Shown piece after piece: positions 39,389 to 50,147 of a stretch of DNA of 56,313 nt. Source of the DNA: an uncultured Bacteroidota bacterium (GTDB lineage Bacteria > Bacteroidota > Bacteroidia > Flavobacteriales > Flavobacteriaceae); the NCBI GenBank assembly GCA_902602415.1, contig CACKQW010000009.1, forward strand, positions 1 to 56,313, given 5' to 3'. Under the pieces are notes generated by a model, which searched no databases, was not told where the DNA came from, and was given only the letters and a program-made list of their open reading frames with translations. Positions within the stretch are counted from its first letter, which is position 1; the number at the start of each line of letters is the position of its first letter. A program made the translations under genes and the position numbers.

Positions 39389-39811
39389 TTATTTTGCAAA
39401 GATTTGATCAAAGTTTTTGAAAGATTTAAATTCAAGAGTATTTCTTGAGGGATCCATAAAAAACATGGTTGCCTGCTCACCAGGTTGACCTTTAAACCGA
39501 ATGTATGGTTCTATTATAAATACCACACCTTTTTTTATTAATTTATCAGAAAATTTGTGAAATGTATCCCATTCCAAAACAACACCAAAATGAGGTACTG
39601 GCACGTTTTTACCATCAACAGAATTTGTATGTGTTTGATCATTGGATTTTTCTTTGTAATGAATAACAAGCTGATGTCCAAACAAATTAAAGTCTACCCA
39701 ATGGTCACTGCTTCTGCCTTCTTCACATCCAAGTACTTCACGATAGAATTTTCTACAAATAGGAATGTCATCAACTGGAATCGCTAAATGAAATGGTGTA
39801 AGTTTATTCAT
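39389..39811 (-). CDS. VOC-superfamily (glyoxalase/dioxygenase-like) protein
   Basis: This is a 140-residue protein of two beta-alpha-beta-beta-beta modules. It starts MNKLTPFHLAIPVDDIPICR with a metal-ligand histidine at residue 8, has a second candidate ligand in VPHFGVVLEWDTFH, and a terminal glutamate in FFMDPSRNTLEFKSF. The family includes glyoxalase I, ring-cleavage dioxygenases and resistance proteins. The substrate is unknown. Its start overlaps the end of the pterin dehydratase gene by four bases, so the three minus-strand genes form one operon. Confidence 0.8.
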   Translation of the reverse strand: MNKLTPFHLAIPVDDIPICRKFYREVLGCEEGRSSDHWVDFNLFGHQLVIHYKEKSNDQTHTNSVDGKNVPVPHFGVVLEWDTFHKFSDKLIKKGVVFIIEPYIRFKGQPGEQATMFFMDPSRNTLEFKSFKNFDQIFAK

Positions 39812-40101
39812 TTTTTTTTGAATTCTTTATCCATGAACATAGCCAAATCAAAATCTTTGATTGTGAGTCCATCTTTGTCATGAGTGAAAAGCTCAATATC
39901 TAATGTATTGTACACATTTGTCCACTTTGGATGATGGTCCATTTCTTCACATCTTACCCCAACTTTATTCATAAATAAAAGCGCTTCGTTGAAGTTTTTA
40001 AATTCATACTTACAAATTAAAAACTTATCATTTATACTCCATTTGTTTGATAGTTTGCTAAGTTGATTTTTTAAATTTTTTTTTTCAATTAATTCAGCCA
40101 T
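39808..40101 (-). CDS. 4a-hydroxytetrahydrobiopterin (pterin carbinolamine) dehydratase
   Basis: This is a 97-residue PCD/DCoH protein. The active-site signature is complete: CEEMDHHPKWTNVYNTLDIE followed by LFTHDKDGLTIKDFDLA, with the paired histidines and the later TH-x3-GLT. It recycles 4a-hydroxy pterins made by aromatic amino-acid hydroxylases and has an additional role in folate-related chemistry in some bacteria. No hydroxylase gene is in the window. The neighbours are a VOC protein and RluF. Confidence 0.9.
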   Translation of the reverse strand: MAELIEKKNLKNQLSKLSNKWSINDKFLICKYEFKNFNEALLFMNKVGVRCEEMDHHPKWTNVYNTLDIELFTHDKDGLTIKDFDLAMFMDKEFKKK

Positions 40102-40104
40102 AGT

Positions 40105-40803
40105 TTATTTTTTTAATCCTTTAATTTCTTGCTCGTTTAAAAGTCTATATTTACCCTCTGGTAAATCAAGCTTAATATTCATAATTCTAATCCTTTGTAG
40201 CGATACAACTTTGTATCCAAAATGATCGCACATTCTTCTAATCTGTCTATTTAGCCCTTGGGTTAATATGATTTTAAATTGATTGGTTTTAACTTTTTTT
40301 ACTGAGCATTTTCTTGTAATTTTTCCAAGCATTGGAACACCCTCACTCATTTTTTTTAGTATTGATTCAGGAATTGGTCTATTAACTTTAACTAAATATT
40401 CTTTTTCATTGTTATTAGCGGTTTTTAGTATTTTATTTGCGGTTTCCCCGTCATTTGTTAATAGAATCAGTCCAGTAGTTGATTTGTCGAGTCTTCCAAT
40501 TGGAAATACTCTTTCAGAGAAGTTTACAAAATCGATAATATTATTTTCCTCAACCCCTGAATTTGTTGTACACACAACACCCCTGGGTTTATTTAATGCA
40601 ATAAATATTTTTTTCTTTTTGGATTGATTAATTTTTTCACCATCAACTTCTATTAAATCATCCTCTGAAACTTTCATTCCCATTTTGGCAGACTTTCGAT
40701 TTACATAAACTCTGCCTTGATCAATAAGCGCATCTGCCTGACGTCTAGAACAATAACCAATCTCACTCAAAAATTTATTTATTCTAGTTAATTCAACAGC
40801 CAT
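40105..40803 (-). CDS. rluF: 23S rRNA pseudouridine synthase, RluF-like
   Basis: This is a 232-residue RsuA/RluB-family enzyme. An S4 domain (residues 5-60; RINKFLSEIGYCSRRQADAL) binds RNA. The catalytic segment FPIGRLDKSTTGLILLTNDG contains the aspartate that attacks uridine, and LTQGLNRQIRRMCDHFGYKV is the conserved C-terminal motif. Similarity in length and motif context favours RluF (U2604 of 23S rRNA). RluB or another relative cannot be excluded. It heads a three-gene minus-strand operon. Confidence 0.85.
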   Translation of the reverse strand: MAVELTRINKFLSEIGYCSRRQADALIDQGRVYVNRKSAKMGMKVSEDDLIEVDGEKINQSKKKKIFIALNKPRGVVCTTNSGVEENNIIDFVNFSERVFPIGRLDKSTTGLILLTNDGETANKILKTANNNEKEYLVKVNRPIPESILKKMSEGVPMLGKITRKCSVKKVKTNQFKIILTQGLNRQIRRMCDHFGYKVVSLQRIRIMNIKLDLPEGKYRLLNEQEIKGLKK

Positions 40804-40847
40804 TAGAAATATTTAATTACATCGGTAAATATAGATATTAAGATTTT

Positions 40848-40855
40848 TATATTTG
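40848..40855 (+). promoter_or_regulatory. -7 element very close to the queE start
   Basis: TATATTTG fully matches TAnnTTTG and ends only four bases before the GTG that starts queE. If used, transcription would begin at or next to the GTG and the mRNA would be leaderless. No clear -33 TTTG is present at the right distance. Confidence 0.4.
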
Positions 40856-40859
40856 TTTT

Positions 40860-41492
40860 GTGATTGATAAAAAGATACAGTTGCTTGTAGATAAAGGTGA
40901 GGCACTCCCTGTTATGGAGGCATTTTATACCATTCAAGGGGAGGGATATCACAAGGGGACAGCATCATATTTTATAAGGACAGCAGGTTGTGACGTGGGT
41001 TGTCACTGGTGTGATGTCAAAGAAAGTTGGGATGAAAAAGTACATCCAATCCTTACAGTTAAGGAGATAGTAAAAAAATCTTTAGATTTTTCTGATTGTG
41101 TAGTAATTACTGGTGGTGAACCTTTGATGTGGAATATGGATCCCCTAACAAAAGAGTTAAAAAAGTTTAATAAAAAAATACATATTGAAACCTCAGGGTC
41201 ATACCCATTAACCGGAGATTGGGATTGGATTTGTCTCTCACCAAAAAAAGCAAAACTCCCAATAGAAGACGCTTACAAGCATGCAGATGAACTGAAAATA
41301 ATAATATATAATAATCATGATTTTATTTTTGCTGAGGAAGAGGCAAAAAAAGTAAATAAAAAAGCAATTTTATATCTTCAGCCCGAGTGGGGAAAAAAAG
41401 AAAAAATGATGCCATTAATTGTTGAATTCGTAAAAAAAAATCCAAAATGGAAGATATCGCTTCAAACTCACAAATATCTTAATATTCTATAG
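40860..41492 (+). CDS. queE: 7-carboxy-7-deazaguanine synthase QueE
   Basis: This is a 210-residue radical SAM enzyme of queuosine synthesis. The [4Fe-4S] motif is CDVGCHWCDVKESW (Cys-x3-Cys-x2-Cys), preceded by the substrate segment FYTIQGEGYHKGTASYFIRT and followed by VITGGEPLMWNMDP (the SAM-binding GGE motif). The start is GTG; the next in-frame methionine would remove the conserved beginning. Length is normal for the flavobacterial form. It is divergent from rluF. Confidence 0.93.
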   Translation: MIDKKIQLLVDKGEALPVMEAFYTIQGEGYHKGTASYFIRTAGCDVGCHWCDVKESWDEKVHPILTVKEIVKKSLDFSDCVVITGGEPLMWNMDPLTKELKKFNKKIHIETSGSYPLTGDWDWICLSPKKAKLPIEDAYKHADELKIIIYNNHDFIFAEEEAKKVNKKAILYLQPEWGKKEKMMPLIVEFVKKNPKWKISLQTHKYLNIL

Positions 41493-41643
41493 CTTACAAA
41501 TCGTAATCGTTTATTCAAATATTTAGTAATATAGTTATAATTTATTATAAAATTTAATAAAAAAGTTATATATATAAATTTAAAAGATAATTTATATTTA
41601 TAAATTAAATAATTATTACTTTTTTTGCTAAAAATTTTAATTT
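41493..41643 (+). other. 151-base AT-rich gap before asnB
   Basis: The gap is extremely AT-rich with several short A/T palindromes, and it presumably holds the asnB promoter. I see no complete TAnnTTTG with a -33 partner, no RNA gene and no convincing terminator hairpin. Confidence 0.6.
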
Positions 41644-43314
41644 ATGTGTGGAATTGTATGTGCTTTTGAAACTAAGGCAAAGAAAAATATAAGATCGCAG
41701 GTATTGGAAATGTCAAAAAAAATAAGACACAGAGGCCCTGACTGGAGCGGAATATTTTCAAATGATAGTGCAATATTATCTCATGAAAGATTATCAATCG
41801 TTGATCCGTCATCTGGGAAACAACCTCTTTACAGTGACGATAATAGGTATGTTTTAGCGGCTAATGGAGAAATTTATAACCATCAGGAATTAAGAAAAGA
41901 ATTTCCCAATTATGAATTCTCAACAAAAAGTGATTGTGAAGTGATCCTTGCTTTGTATTCTAAGTATGGTATCGATTTTATCGATAAAATGAACGGAATA
42001 TTCGCATTTGTTATTTACGATTCCAAAAATGATGAATATTTTGTTGCTCGTGATCACATGGGTATTATTCCACTTTATATAGGATGGGACTCAGACAAAA
42101 TTTTTTATGTTTCATCTGAACTTAAAGCATTAGAAGGAGTTTGCGATAAAATAGAGCTATTTCCACCTGGACATTATTTTTTAAGTTCAAACGATGGTTT
42201 TGTTAAATGGTATGAAAGAGATTGGAGGGACTACGATTGTGTAAAGAATGCTAAATCAGAAATAAAAAAATTAAGAGACTCATTAGAACAAGCGGTTAGA
42301 AGACAGTTAATGAGCGATGTCCCCTACGGAGTTTTACTCTCAGGTGGATTGGATTCTTCAATTACCTCTGCAGTTGCAAAGAAATATTCAGAAATGAGAA
42401 TTGAAACAAATGATAAACAGCCTGCCTGGTGGCCACAGCTTCACTCTTTTTCTGTTGGTCTTAAGGGGTCTCCAGATCTTGCTGCAGCAAAACTTGTGGC
42501 TGATCACATTGGAACAATACATCACGAAATTATTTTTACAATACAGGAGGGTTTAGATGCTATTAAAGATGTTATTTACAATCTGGAGACTTATGACATA
42601 ACAACTGTACGAGCTTCAACTCCAATGTATTTAATGGCTAGAGTAATCAAGTCAATGGGTATTAAAATGGTTTTATCTGGAGAAGGAGCTGATGAAATAT
42701 TTGGCGGCTACTTATATTTTCACAAAGCACCAAATGCAAGAGAATTTCACGATGAAACTGTTAGAAAACTTGACAAGCTGCACATGTATGATTGTTTACG
42801 TGCCAATAAAAGCCTAGCCGCATGGGGCATTGAAGGTAGAGTACCTTTTTTAGACAAGGATTTTATGGATGTAGCTATGTCTTTAAATCCTGAGGACAAA
42901 ATGATTAAAGGAGAGAGAATTGAAAAATGGATTTTAAGAAAAGCTTTTGAAGATTACTTACCGAAATCAATTGTTTGGAGGCAGAAAGAGCAATTTAGCG
43001 ATGGGGTAGGTTACAATTGGATAGATACTCTAAAAAAAGTAGTTGAGGATCAAATTTCTGATCAAAAAATGGAAGAGGCTTCATTAAGATTTCCCATTCA
43101 AACCCCCACAACCAAAGAAGAATATTACTACAGATCCTTGTTCTCTGAACATTTTCCATCAAATACTGCTGCACTTTGTGTTCCACAAGAACCTTCAGTT
43201 GCATGTAGTACAAAAATTGCACTTGAATGGGATGAGGCTTTTAAGTCATTGAATGAACCGTCGGGAAGGGCAATTTCAAAAGTTCATGAGGATGCATATG
43301 AAGCTAGTAATTAG
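41644..43314 (+). CDS. asnB: Asparagine synthase B (glutamine-hydrolysing)
   Basis: This is a 556-residue two-domain enzyme. The N-terminal Ntn-type glutaminase has the nucleophile at Cys2 (MCGIVCAFET), then RHRGPDWSG, LSHERLSIVDPSSGKQPLYS and AANGEIYNH. The C-terminal synthetase domain contains the pyrophosphate loop GVLLSGGLDSSITSAVA and VLSGEGADEIFGGYLYFH. It converts aspartate and glutamine to asparagine with ATP. Length agrees with the E. coli-type AsnB. It is flanked by non-coding gaps of about 150 bases, so it is probably a single-gene unit. Confidence 0.97.
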   Translation: MCGIVCAFETKAKKNIRSQVLEMSKKIRHRGPDWSGIFSNDSAILSHERLSIVDPSSGKQPLYSDDNRYVLAANGEIYNHQELRKEFPNYEFSTKSDCEVILALYSKYGIDFIDKMNGIFAFVIYDSKNDEYFVARDHMGIIPLYIGWDSDKIFYVSSELKALEGVCDKIELFPPGHYFLSSNDGFVKWYERDWRDYDCVKNAKSEIKKLRDSLEQAVRRQLMSDVPYGVLLSGGLDSSITSAVAKKYSEMRIETNDKQPAWWPQLHSFSVGLKGSPDLAAAKLVADHIGTIHHEIIFTIQEGLDAIKDVIYNLETYDITTVRASTPMYLMARVIKSMGIKMVLSGEGADEIFGGYLYFHKAPNAREFHDETVRKLDKLHMYDCLRANKSLAAWGIEGRVPFLDKDFMDVAMSLNPEDKMIKGERIEKWILRKAFEDYLPKSIVWRQKEQFSDGVGYNWIDTLKKVVEDQISDQKMEEASLRFPIQTPTTKEEYYYRSLFSEHFPSNTAALCVPQEPSVACSTKIALEWDEAFKSLNEPSGRAISKVHEDAYEASN

Positions 43315-43382
43315 CCTCAAAATTGTTAATAACTTATACTATAAAAATTAGCTGTTTTTAACCTGTTGGGATTGGTTTTTTG

Positions 43383-43390
43383 TATATTTG
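43383..43390 (+). promoter_or_regulatory. Candidate -7 element of the gyrB promoter
   Basis: TATATTTG is a full match to TAnnTTTG in the 149-base gap before gyrB. It would give a leader of about 65 bases. No TTTG lies 19-20 bases upstream. Confidence 0.4.
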
Positions 43391-43460
43391 ATTTATTGTA
43401 AAAAATGATTGTTTATTTTTTTTTAAAATTACAATTATCTAACTAACCATTTTTCAATAA

Positions 43461-45398
<1,938 letters not shown>

Positions 45399-45407
45399 AA
45401 GTCATAT

Positions 45408-46331
45408 ATGAAAATAACAGTTGTTGGTGCCGGTGCCGTAGGGGCCAGTTGTGCTGAATACATAGCACTTAAAAATTTTGCTTCTGAGGTTATAATTTTA
45501 GATATTAAAGAAGGTTTAGCAGAAGGTAAAGCCATGGATTTGATGCAAACTGCATCTCTTAATAATTTTGATACTAAAATCATTGGAACAACCAACGATT
45601 ACTCAAAAACATCAGCTAGTGATATTTGTGTAATTACCTCTGGAATACCTCGAAAGCCTGGTATGACCAGAGAAGAGTTAATTGGAATTAATGCAAAAAT
45701 TGTAAGCGAAGTAAGTAGTAACTTAATACACTTTTCTGCTAATACTATTTTGATTGTTGTAAGTAATCCAATGGATTCAATGACTTATCTTGTCCACAAA
45801 AAAACCGGTTTATCAAAAAACAGAATCATTGGCATGGGTGGTGCTCTAGATTCTGCTAGATTCAAATTTAGGATAGCTGAAGCCTTGAATTGTCCTATAA
45901 GTGATGTAGATGGAATTGTTATTGGTGGTCATAGTGACAAAGGTATGGTACCTTTAATTTCAAAGGCAACCAGAAATAGTATTCGTATTTCAAATTTTCT
46001 TTCTGATGAAATATTAGAAAATATAAAACAAGAAACTAAAATTGGAGGCGCAACTTTAACAAAACTTCTTGGAACTTCGGCATGGTATGCCCCTGGAGCT
46101 GCGGTTAGTTCGATTGTTCAGTCTATAGCTTGTGATCAACACAAAATGTTTCCATGCTCGGCTTTATTAAATGATGAATACGGCTTTTCTGACTTGTGCA
46201 TTGGAGTTCCGGTTATTTTGGGAAAAAATGGAATAGAAAAAATAATTGAATTGGATCTTGATGATAGTGAGTACGAACATTTGAAACAAAGTGCCGAATC
46301 TGTTAAAAAGACTAATAGTTTACTAGATTAA
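45408..46331 (+). CDS. mdh: Malate dehydrogenase
   Basis: This is a 307-residue NAD-dependent enzyme of the lactate/malate dehydrogenase family, of the LDH-like bacterial type. It has an N-terminal Rossmann motif (VVGAGAVGASCAEYIA), a substrate loop with arginines (TSGIPRKPGMTREELIGINA), VVSNPMDSMTYLV, and the catalytic histidine in GGHSDKGMVPLISKA. The substrate-specificity arginine in PRKPGM favours malate. It converts malate and oxaloacetate in the TCA cycle. It overlaps the convergent sulfotransferase gene by nine bases. Confidence 0.94.
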   Translation: MKITVVGAGAVGASCAEYIALKNFASEVIILDIKEGLAEGKAMDLMQTASLNNFDTKIIGTTNDYSKTSASDICVITSGIPRKPGMTREELIGINAKIVSEVSSNLIHFSANTILIVVSNPMDSMTYLVHKKTGLSKNRIIGMGGALDSARFKFRIAEALNCPISDVDGIVIGGHSDKGMVPLISKATRNSIRISNFLSDEILENIKQETKIGGATLTKLLGTSAWYAPGAAVSSIVQSIACDQHKMFPCSALLNDEYGFSDLCIGVPVILGKNGIEKIIELDLDDSEYEHLKQSAESVKKTNSLLD

Positions 46332-46790
46332 TTCCTTAGGGTATCCTGTTTTAATTTGATTTTTAATTTCTAAAAAACTGTATATTTTTTCCATATTGAT
46401 ATTGTTCAGGTCAATTACTAGCAAGCGATTAATTGAATTATTTGATTTAAAAAACTCAGTTACCTCTTCAAAATACACATTTATATCGGGAAGGTCATCA
46501 GGAATATTTAATTTTTTTGCTTTCATGTTGTTGATAGATTGTTTCCATGATTTTTTATCCCGAGTAGTAAGTATGAATTTAGTATTTTGATTGCTATTTA
46601 TTAGTTGTTGTCTAAAATTTCTAAATGCTGAGTTGTCAACCAAAAATTTTTTTTCTTCTATTTCGATGCAATCATTTTCTTTATTGCCATGAATTATGCA
46701 AAAATTCATTCCAGAAAAACCAAGATTTCTTAATAATTTCGCAAGACTTGTAGTTCCTGTCCTTGGAAGGCCGATTCCGATAATGTACAT
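46323..46790 (-). CDS. Small sulfotransferase-family protein
   Basis: This is a 155-residue P-loop protein. The N-terminal IIGIGLPRTGTTSLAKLLRN is the 5'-PAPS-binding loop of sulfotransferases. Further on, KFILTTRDKKSWKQSINNM matches the strand and arginine/serine that bind the 3'-phosphate. It is shorter than most cytosolic sulfotransferases (about 200-300 residues) but close to the compact bacterial class. The acceptor is unknown; in marine bacteria such enzymes often modify surface polysaccharides or lipids. It is isolated, runs opposite to its neighbours and overlaps the mdh end, so it may be a later arrival. No sulfate-activation genes are nearby. Confidence 0.72.
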   Translation of the reverse strand: MYIIGIGLPRTGTTSLAKLLRNLGFSGMNFCIIHGNKENDCIEIEEKKFLVDNSAFRNFRQQLINSNQNTKFILTTRDKKSWKQSINNMKAKKLNIPDDLPDINVYFEEVTEFFKSNNSINRLLVIDLNNINMEKIYSFLEIKNQIKTGYPKELI

Positions 46791-46854
46791 AAATCTTTAA
46801 TTTAACATTAAAATTTTCTTCCAAATTCAATTATTAATAAGATAATTATTTTAA

Positions 46855-46885
46855 TTTGAAAATCGTCAACTTAATTATATATTTG
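46855..46885 (+). promoter_or_regulatory. Consensus Bacteroidota promoter of secDF
   Basis: TTTG (46855-46858), 19 bases, then TATATTTG (46878-46885), a full match to TTTG-N19-TAnnTTTG. Transcription should start near 46890, about 20 bases before the secDF ATG. Confidence 0.78.
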
Positions 46886-46908
46886 CTCCACTTTTAAATC
46901 TAAGATTT

Positions 46909-49863
46909 ATGCAGAACAAAGGATTAGTTAAACTATTTGCACTTTTATTTGGATTAGTAAGCATCTTTCAGCTTTCTTTTACCTTAAAATCTAATCAAAT
47001 TGAGAAAGAGGTTGATCAAATAGCTATTAGCTCTATTCCAAATTCAGAACCAGATTTTGATAAAAAAAGGAATGATTTTAAGAATGCTTACCTTGATTCT
47101 ATTTCCTCAGAAAATGTTTTCGATATTGGTATAGCAAATTATTCCTATGGTGAAGTAAAAGATAGGGCAATGAATTTGGGATTAGATTTAAAGGGTGGAA
47201 TCAATGTAATTTTACAAATTTCAGTAAAAGATATATTACAAAATTTATCTAATAATAGTTCTAATCCTGTATTTAATAAGGCCTTAGATGATGCTGAAGA
47301 ATTGCAAAAAAATAGCCAAAATTCATATTTGGAAGATTTTTTCATTTCCTTCGATGAGATAAAGGGGCAAACGAAACTTGCATCTCCTGACATATTTGCA
47401 AACAGGTCTTTAAGTGAAGATATTAATTTCGATATGTCTGATGATGAGGTGAAATCTATTATCAAGGTAAAAATTGATGAATCCATAACCTCTGCTTTTG
47501 AAGTACTTAGAAAAAGAATCGACAAATTTGGTGTAACCCAGCCTAATATTCAAAGATTAGGTACATCTGGAAGAATTTTGGTGGAACTTCCTGGAGCAAA
47601 GGATATTGAGAGAGTTAAAAGTTTACTTCAAAGTACTGCCCAGTTAGAATTTTGGGAAACTTTCAGAGGTGAAGAATTTTTACCTTTCATCATAAATGCA
47701 AATGAATTAATTAAATCAAAAACTAAGAATCAAGAGCTTACAAAAGAAGATTCTGAGGTTAGCGAAGTAGAGAGATTATTAGGTTCTGAAATAGATTCAT
47801 TAGCAATTGAAAAAAATCCGTTAATAGATTTAATCACAGGACAAGGATATGCTGGTGGCCCTGTGATAGCTATATTCGATCCAAAGAATATTGATGTCAT
47901 CAATCAATTCCTCTCAGATCCTGAGGTTAGATCTTTACTTCCTGCAAATCAAAGATTTGCTAAATTTTTATGGGGAATTCCACAAGTTTTAGAAAATGGT
48001 GATAAAAGAGTTGAATTGTATGCAATTAAAGGTAACCGAGAAAATAACCCAAGGCTAAGTGGTTCTGTGGTAACAGATGCTAGACAATCTTATTCTGTTG
48101 ATGGAATTACTCCAACAGTAAGTATGCAAATGAATACTAAGGGGGCTAAAATTTGGGAGGAAATGACTGGTGAGGCCTTTAACCAGAATTCTCAAATTGC
48201 GATTGTTTTAGATGATGTAGTATACTCCGCTCCTGGAGTTAATAGTGGTCCCATTTCTGGGGGTAATAGTGAAATTTCTGGGTCATTTACTTTGAATGAA
48301 GCAATTGACTTAGCAAATGTATTAAGAGCTGGTAAACTGCCTGCATCAGCAGATATTGTACAGGCCGATGAAGTTGGACCCTCTCTTGGACAAGAAGCTA
48401 TTGAATCAGGTACAGCTTCTTTTGCAATTGCACTAATTCTTGTTTTATTGTGGATGATTTTTTATTATGGAAAGGTTGGAGTTTATTCAAATTTAGCTTT
48501 ATTGTTAAATATCTTATTAATATTTGGAATTCTTTCCGGCTTAGGTGCTGTGTTGACATTGCCAGGTATTGCAGGTATAGTTCTGACTATTGGTATTGCA
48601 GTTGACGCTAATGTTTTAATATATGAAAGAGTCAGAGAGGAATTATATAAAGGGAAAAAACTAAAACCCTCAATTGTAGATGGTTATCAAAATGCACTTT
48701 CATCTATCCTAGATGCAAATATAACTACAGGGTTGACCGCATTAATTTTATATACCTTTGGTACAGGGCCTATTAAAGGTTTTGCTACAACTCTGTTAAT
48801 TGGTATTATCACTTCATTATTTACTGCAATTTTTATTTCAAGATTATTAATTAATTGGGATGTAAGTCGTGGATCAAGGCTAAATTTTTCAACTCCTCTT
48901 ACAAATGGTCTATTTAGGAGCTTAAAATTCAATTTTTTATCCAAAAGAAAATTCACATATATAATTTCGGGTATATTGATTGTTTCGGGTATTTTTTCGT
49001 TATTCACCACTGGTTTAGATGAAGGAATTGATTTTGTTGGAGGTAGAACATATACTGTTAGGTTTGATAAGGATATGAATTCTGAGGAAGTAAAAAAATC
49101 AACAGACTTGATATTTGGAAGTTCTGAAATTAAAACTATTGGTTCTCCAAATCAGTTAAAGATTTCAACAAAATTTAAGGTTGATGATAATTCAGCTGCA
49201 GCCGATGAGGAAGTTCAAAGAAAGCTTTATGAATCTCTTCAAAACTTTCTTCCTGAGTCATATTCATATCAACAGTTTTTGTCCGCAGAGAATAATATCG
49301 GTAAAATGATGTCAGGAAAGGTTAGTCCTACAATAGCTGATGATATTAAGCAGTCATCTTTTTGGGCTATTTTAGGATCTTTAATTGTTGTGTTTTTATA
49401 TATATTATTCAGATTCAAAAAGTGGCAGTTTTCTCTAGGAGCAGTAGCTGCAGTATTTCATGATGTCTTGATTGTATTGGGAATTTTTTCATTGACATAT
49501 AAATATATGCCATTCAGTATGGAAATTGATCAGGCATTTATTGCTGCAATTCTTACTGTAATCGGATACTCTTTAAATGATACAGTAGTAGTATTTGATA
49601 GAATTAGAGAATTTTTAAAAGAACACTCTTCCACGTGGGATTTTGAAAAAACAGTTAATTCAGCATTGAACAGTACTTTGTCCAGAACTTTGAACACATC
49701 ATTTACAACATTAGTTGTTTTGCTAGCGATGTTCATTTTTGGTGCTGACTCTTTAAGGGGATTATTATTTGCATTAATCATTGGAGTCCTAGTTGGAACA
49801 TATTCCTCTGTTTTTGTAGCAACACCAATAATGAAGGATACTCTCAAGAAATATACAAGTTAA
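46909..49863 (+). CDS. secDF: Fused protein-export membrane protein SecDF
   Basis: This is a 984-residue fusion of SecD and SecF, the usual form in Bacteroidota. It uses the proton-motive force to complete export through SecYEG. It has an N-terminal helix, the D1 motif MNLGLDLKGGINVILQIS, and a large periplasmic P1 domain (to about residue 490). The SecD membrane part contains GIAGIVLTIGIAVDANVLIY with the conserved aspartate and the following ERVREEL. After about residue 680 comes the SecF half (LDEGIDFVGGRTYTVRF; TVIGYSLNDTVVVFDRIREF). There are twelve predicted helices. It abuts the convergent DUF3817 gene with no spacer. Confidence 0.96.
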   Translation: MQNKGLVKLFALLFGLVSIFQLSFTLKSNQIEKEVDQIAISSIPNSEPDFDKKRNDFKNAYLDSISSENVFDIGIANYSYGEVKDRAMNLGLDLKGGINVILQISVKDILQNLSNNSSNPVFNKALDDAEELQKNSQNSYLEDFFISFDEIKGQTKLASPDIFANRSLSEDINFDMSDDEVKSIIKVKIDESITSAFEVLRKRIDKFGVTQPNIQRLGTSGRILVELPGAKDIERVKSLLQSTAQLEFWETFRGEEFLPFIINANELIKSKTKNQELTKEDSEVSEVERLLGSEIDSLAIEKNPLIDLITGQGYAGGPVIAIFDPKNIDVINQFLSDPEVRSLLPANQRFAKFLWGIPQVLENGDKRVELYAIKGNRENNPRLSGSVVTDARQSYSVDGITPTVSMQMNTKGAKIWEEMTGEAFNQNSQIAIVLDDVVYSAPGVNSGPISGGNSEISGSFTLNEAIDLANVLRAGKLPASADIVQADEVGPSLGQEAIESGTASFAIALILVLLWMIFYYGKVGVYSNLALLLNILLIFGILSGLGAVLTLPGIAGIVLTIGIAVDANVLIYERVREELYKGKKLKPSIVDGYQNALSSILDANITTGLTALILYTFGTGPIKGFATTLLIGIITSLFTAIFISRLLINWDVSRGSRLNFSTPLTNGLFRSLKFNFLSKRKFTYIISGILIVSGIFSLFTTGLDEGIDFVGGRTYTVRFDKDMNSEEVKKSTDLIFGSSEIKTIGSPNQLKISTKFKVDDNSAAADEEVQRKLYESLQNFLPESYSYQQFLSAENNIGKMMSGKVSPTIADDIKQSSFWAILGSLIVVFLYILFRFKKWQFSLGAVAAVFHDVLIVLGIFSLTYKYMPFSMEIDQAFIAAILTVIGYSLNDTVVVFDRIREFLKEHSSTWDFEKTVNSALNSTLSRTLNTSFTTLVVLLAMFIFGADSLRGLLFALIIGVLVGTYSSVFVATPIMKDTLKKYTS

Positions 49864-50142
49864 TTAGAGTTTAGTTAGGTATTTTTTATCAATATAAAAA
49901 GTTCCAAATGGAACCAAGGAGGCAATTGATATAACCAAAAATTTTCTAAAATTCCAGTTGTATTTGATTTTTGCAATTATTGAAAATAAAATATATAAGA
50001 TAAAAAGTATACCATGTGGCATTCCCAATATTTTTACATATAAAGCTTCATTTAGTAAGTATTTAATTGGAACAGCAATAAATAGCAACAAGATATAAGA
50101 AATGCCCTCAAGAAACGCTGTTAATCTATATATGTTAATCAT
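49864..50142 (-). CDS. DUF3817-like integral membrane protein
   Basis: This is a 92-residue membrane protein with three predicted helices (YRLTAFLEGISYILLLFIAV; MPHGILFILYILFSIIAKI; FLVISIASLVPFGTFYID). The pattern of an N-terminal R-x-x-A-x-x-E-G-x-S and a central histidine-glycine (PHG) matches the DUF3817 family, whose function is unknown. It is five bases from lgt on the same strand. Confidence 0.75.
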   Translation of the reverse strand: MINIYRLTAFLEGISYILLLFIAVPIKYLLNEALYVKILGMPHGILFILYILFSIIAKIKYNWNFRKFLVISIASLVPFGTFYIDKKYLTKL

Positions 50143-50147
50143 ACAAG

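Noticed and set aside
41493-41643. AT-rich gap considered as a replication origin or RNA gene
   Set aside because: No DnaA-box-like TTATNCACA repeats and no tRNA or structured RNA pattern were found; low complexity explains the short palindromes.
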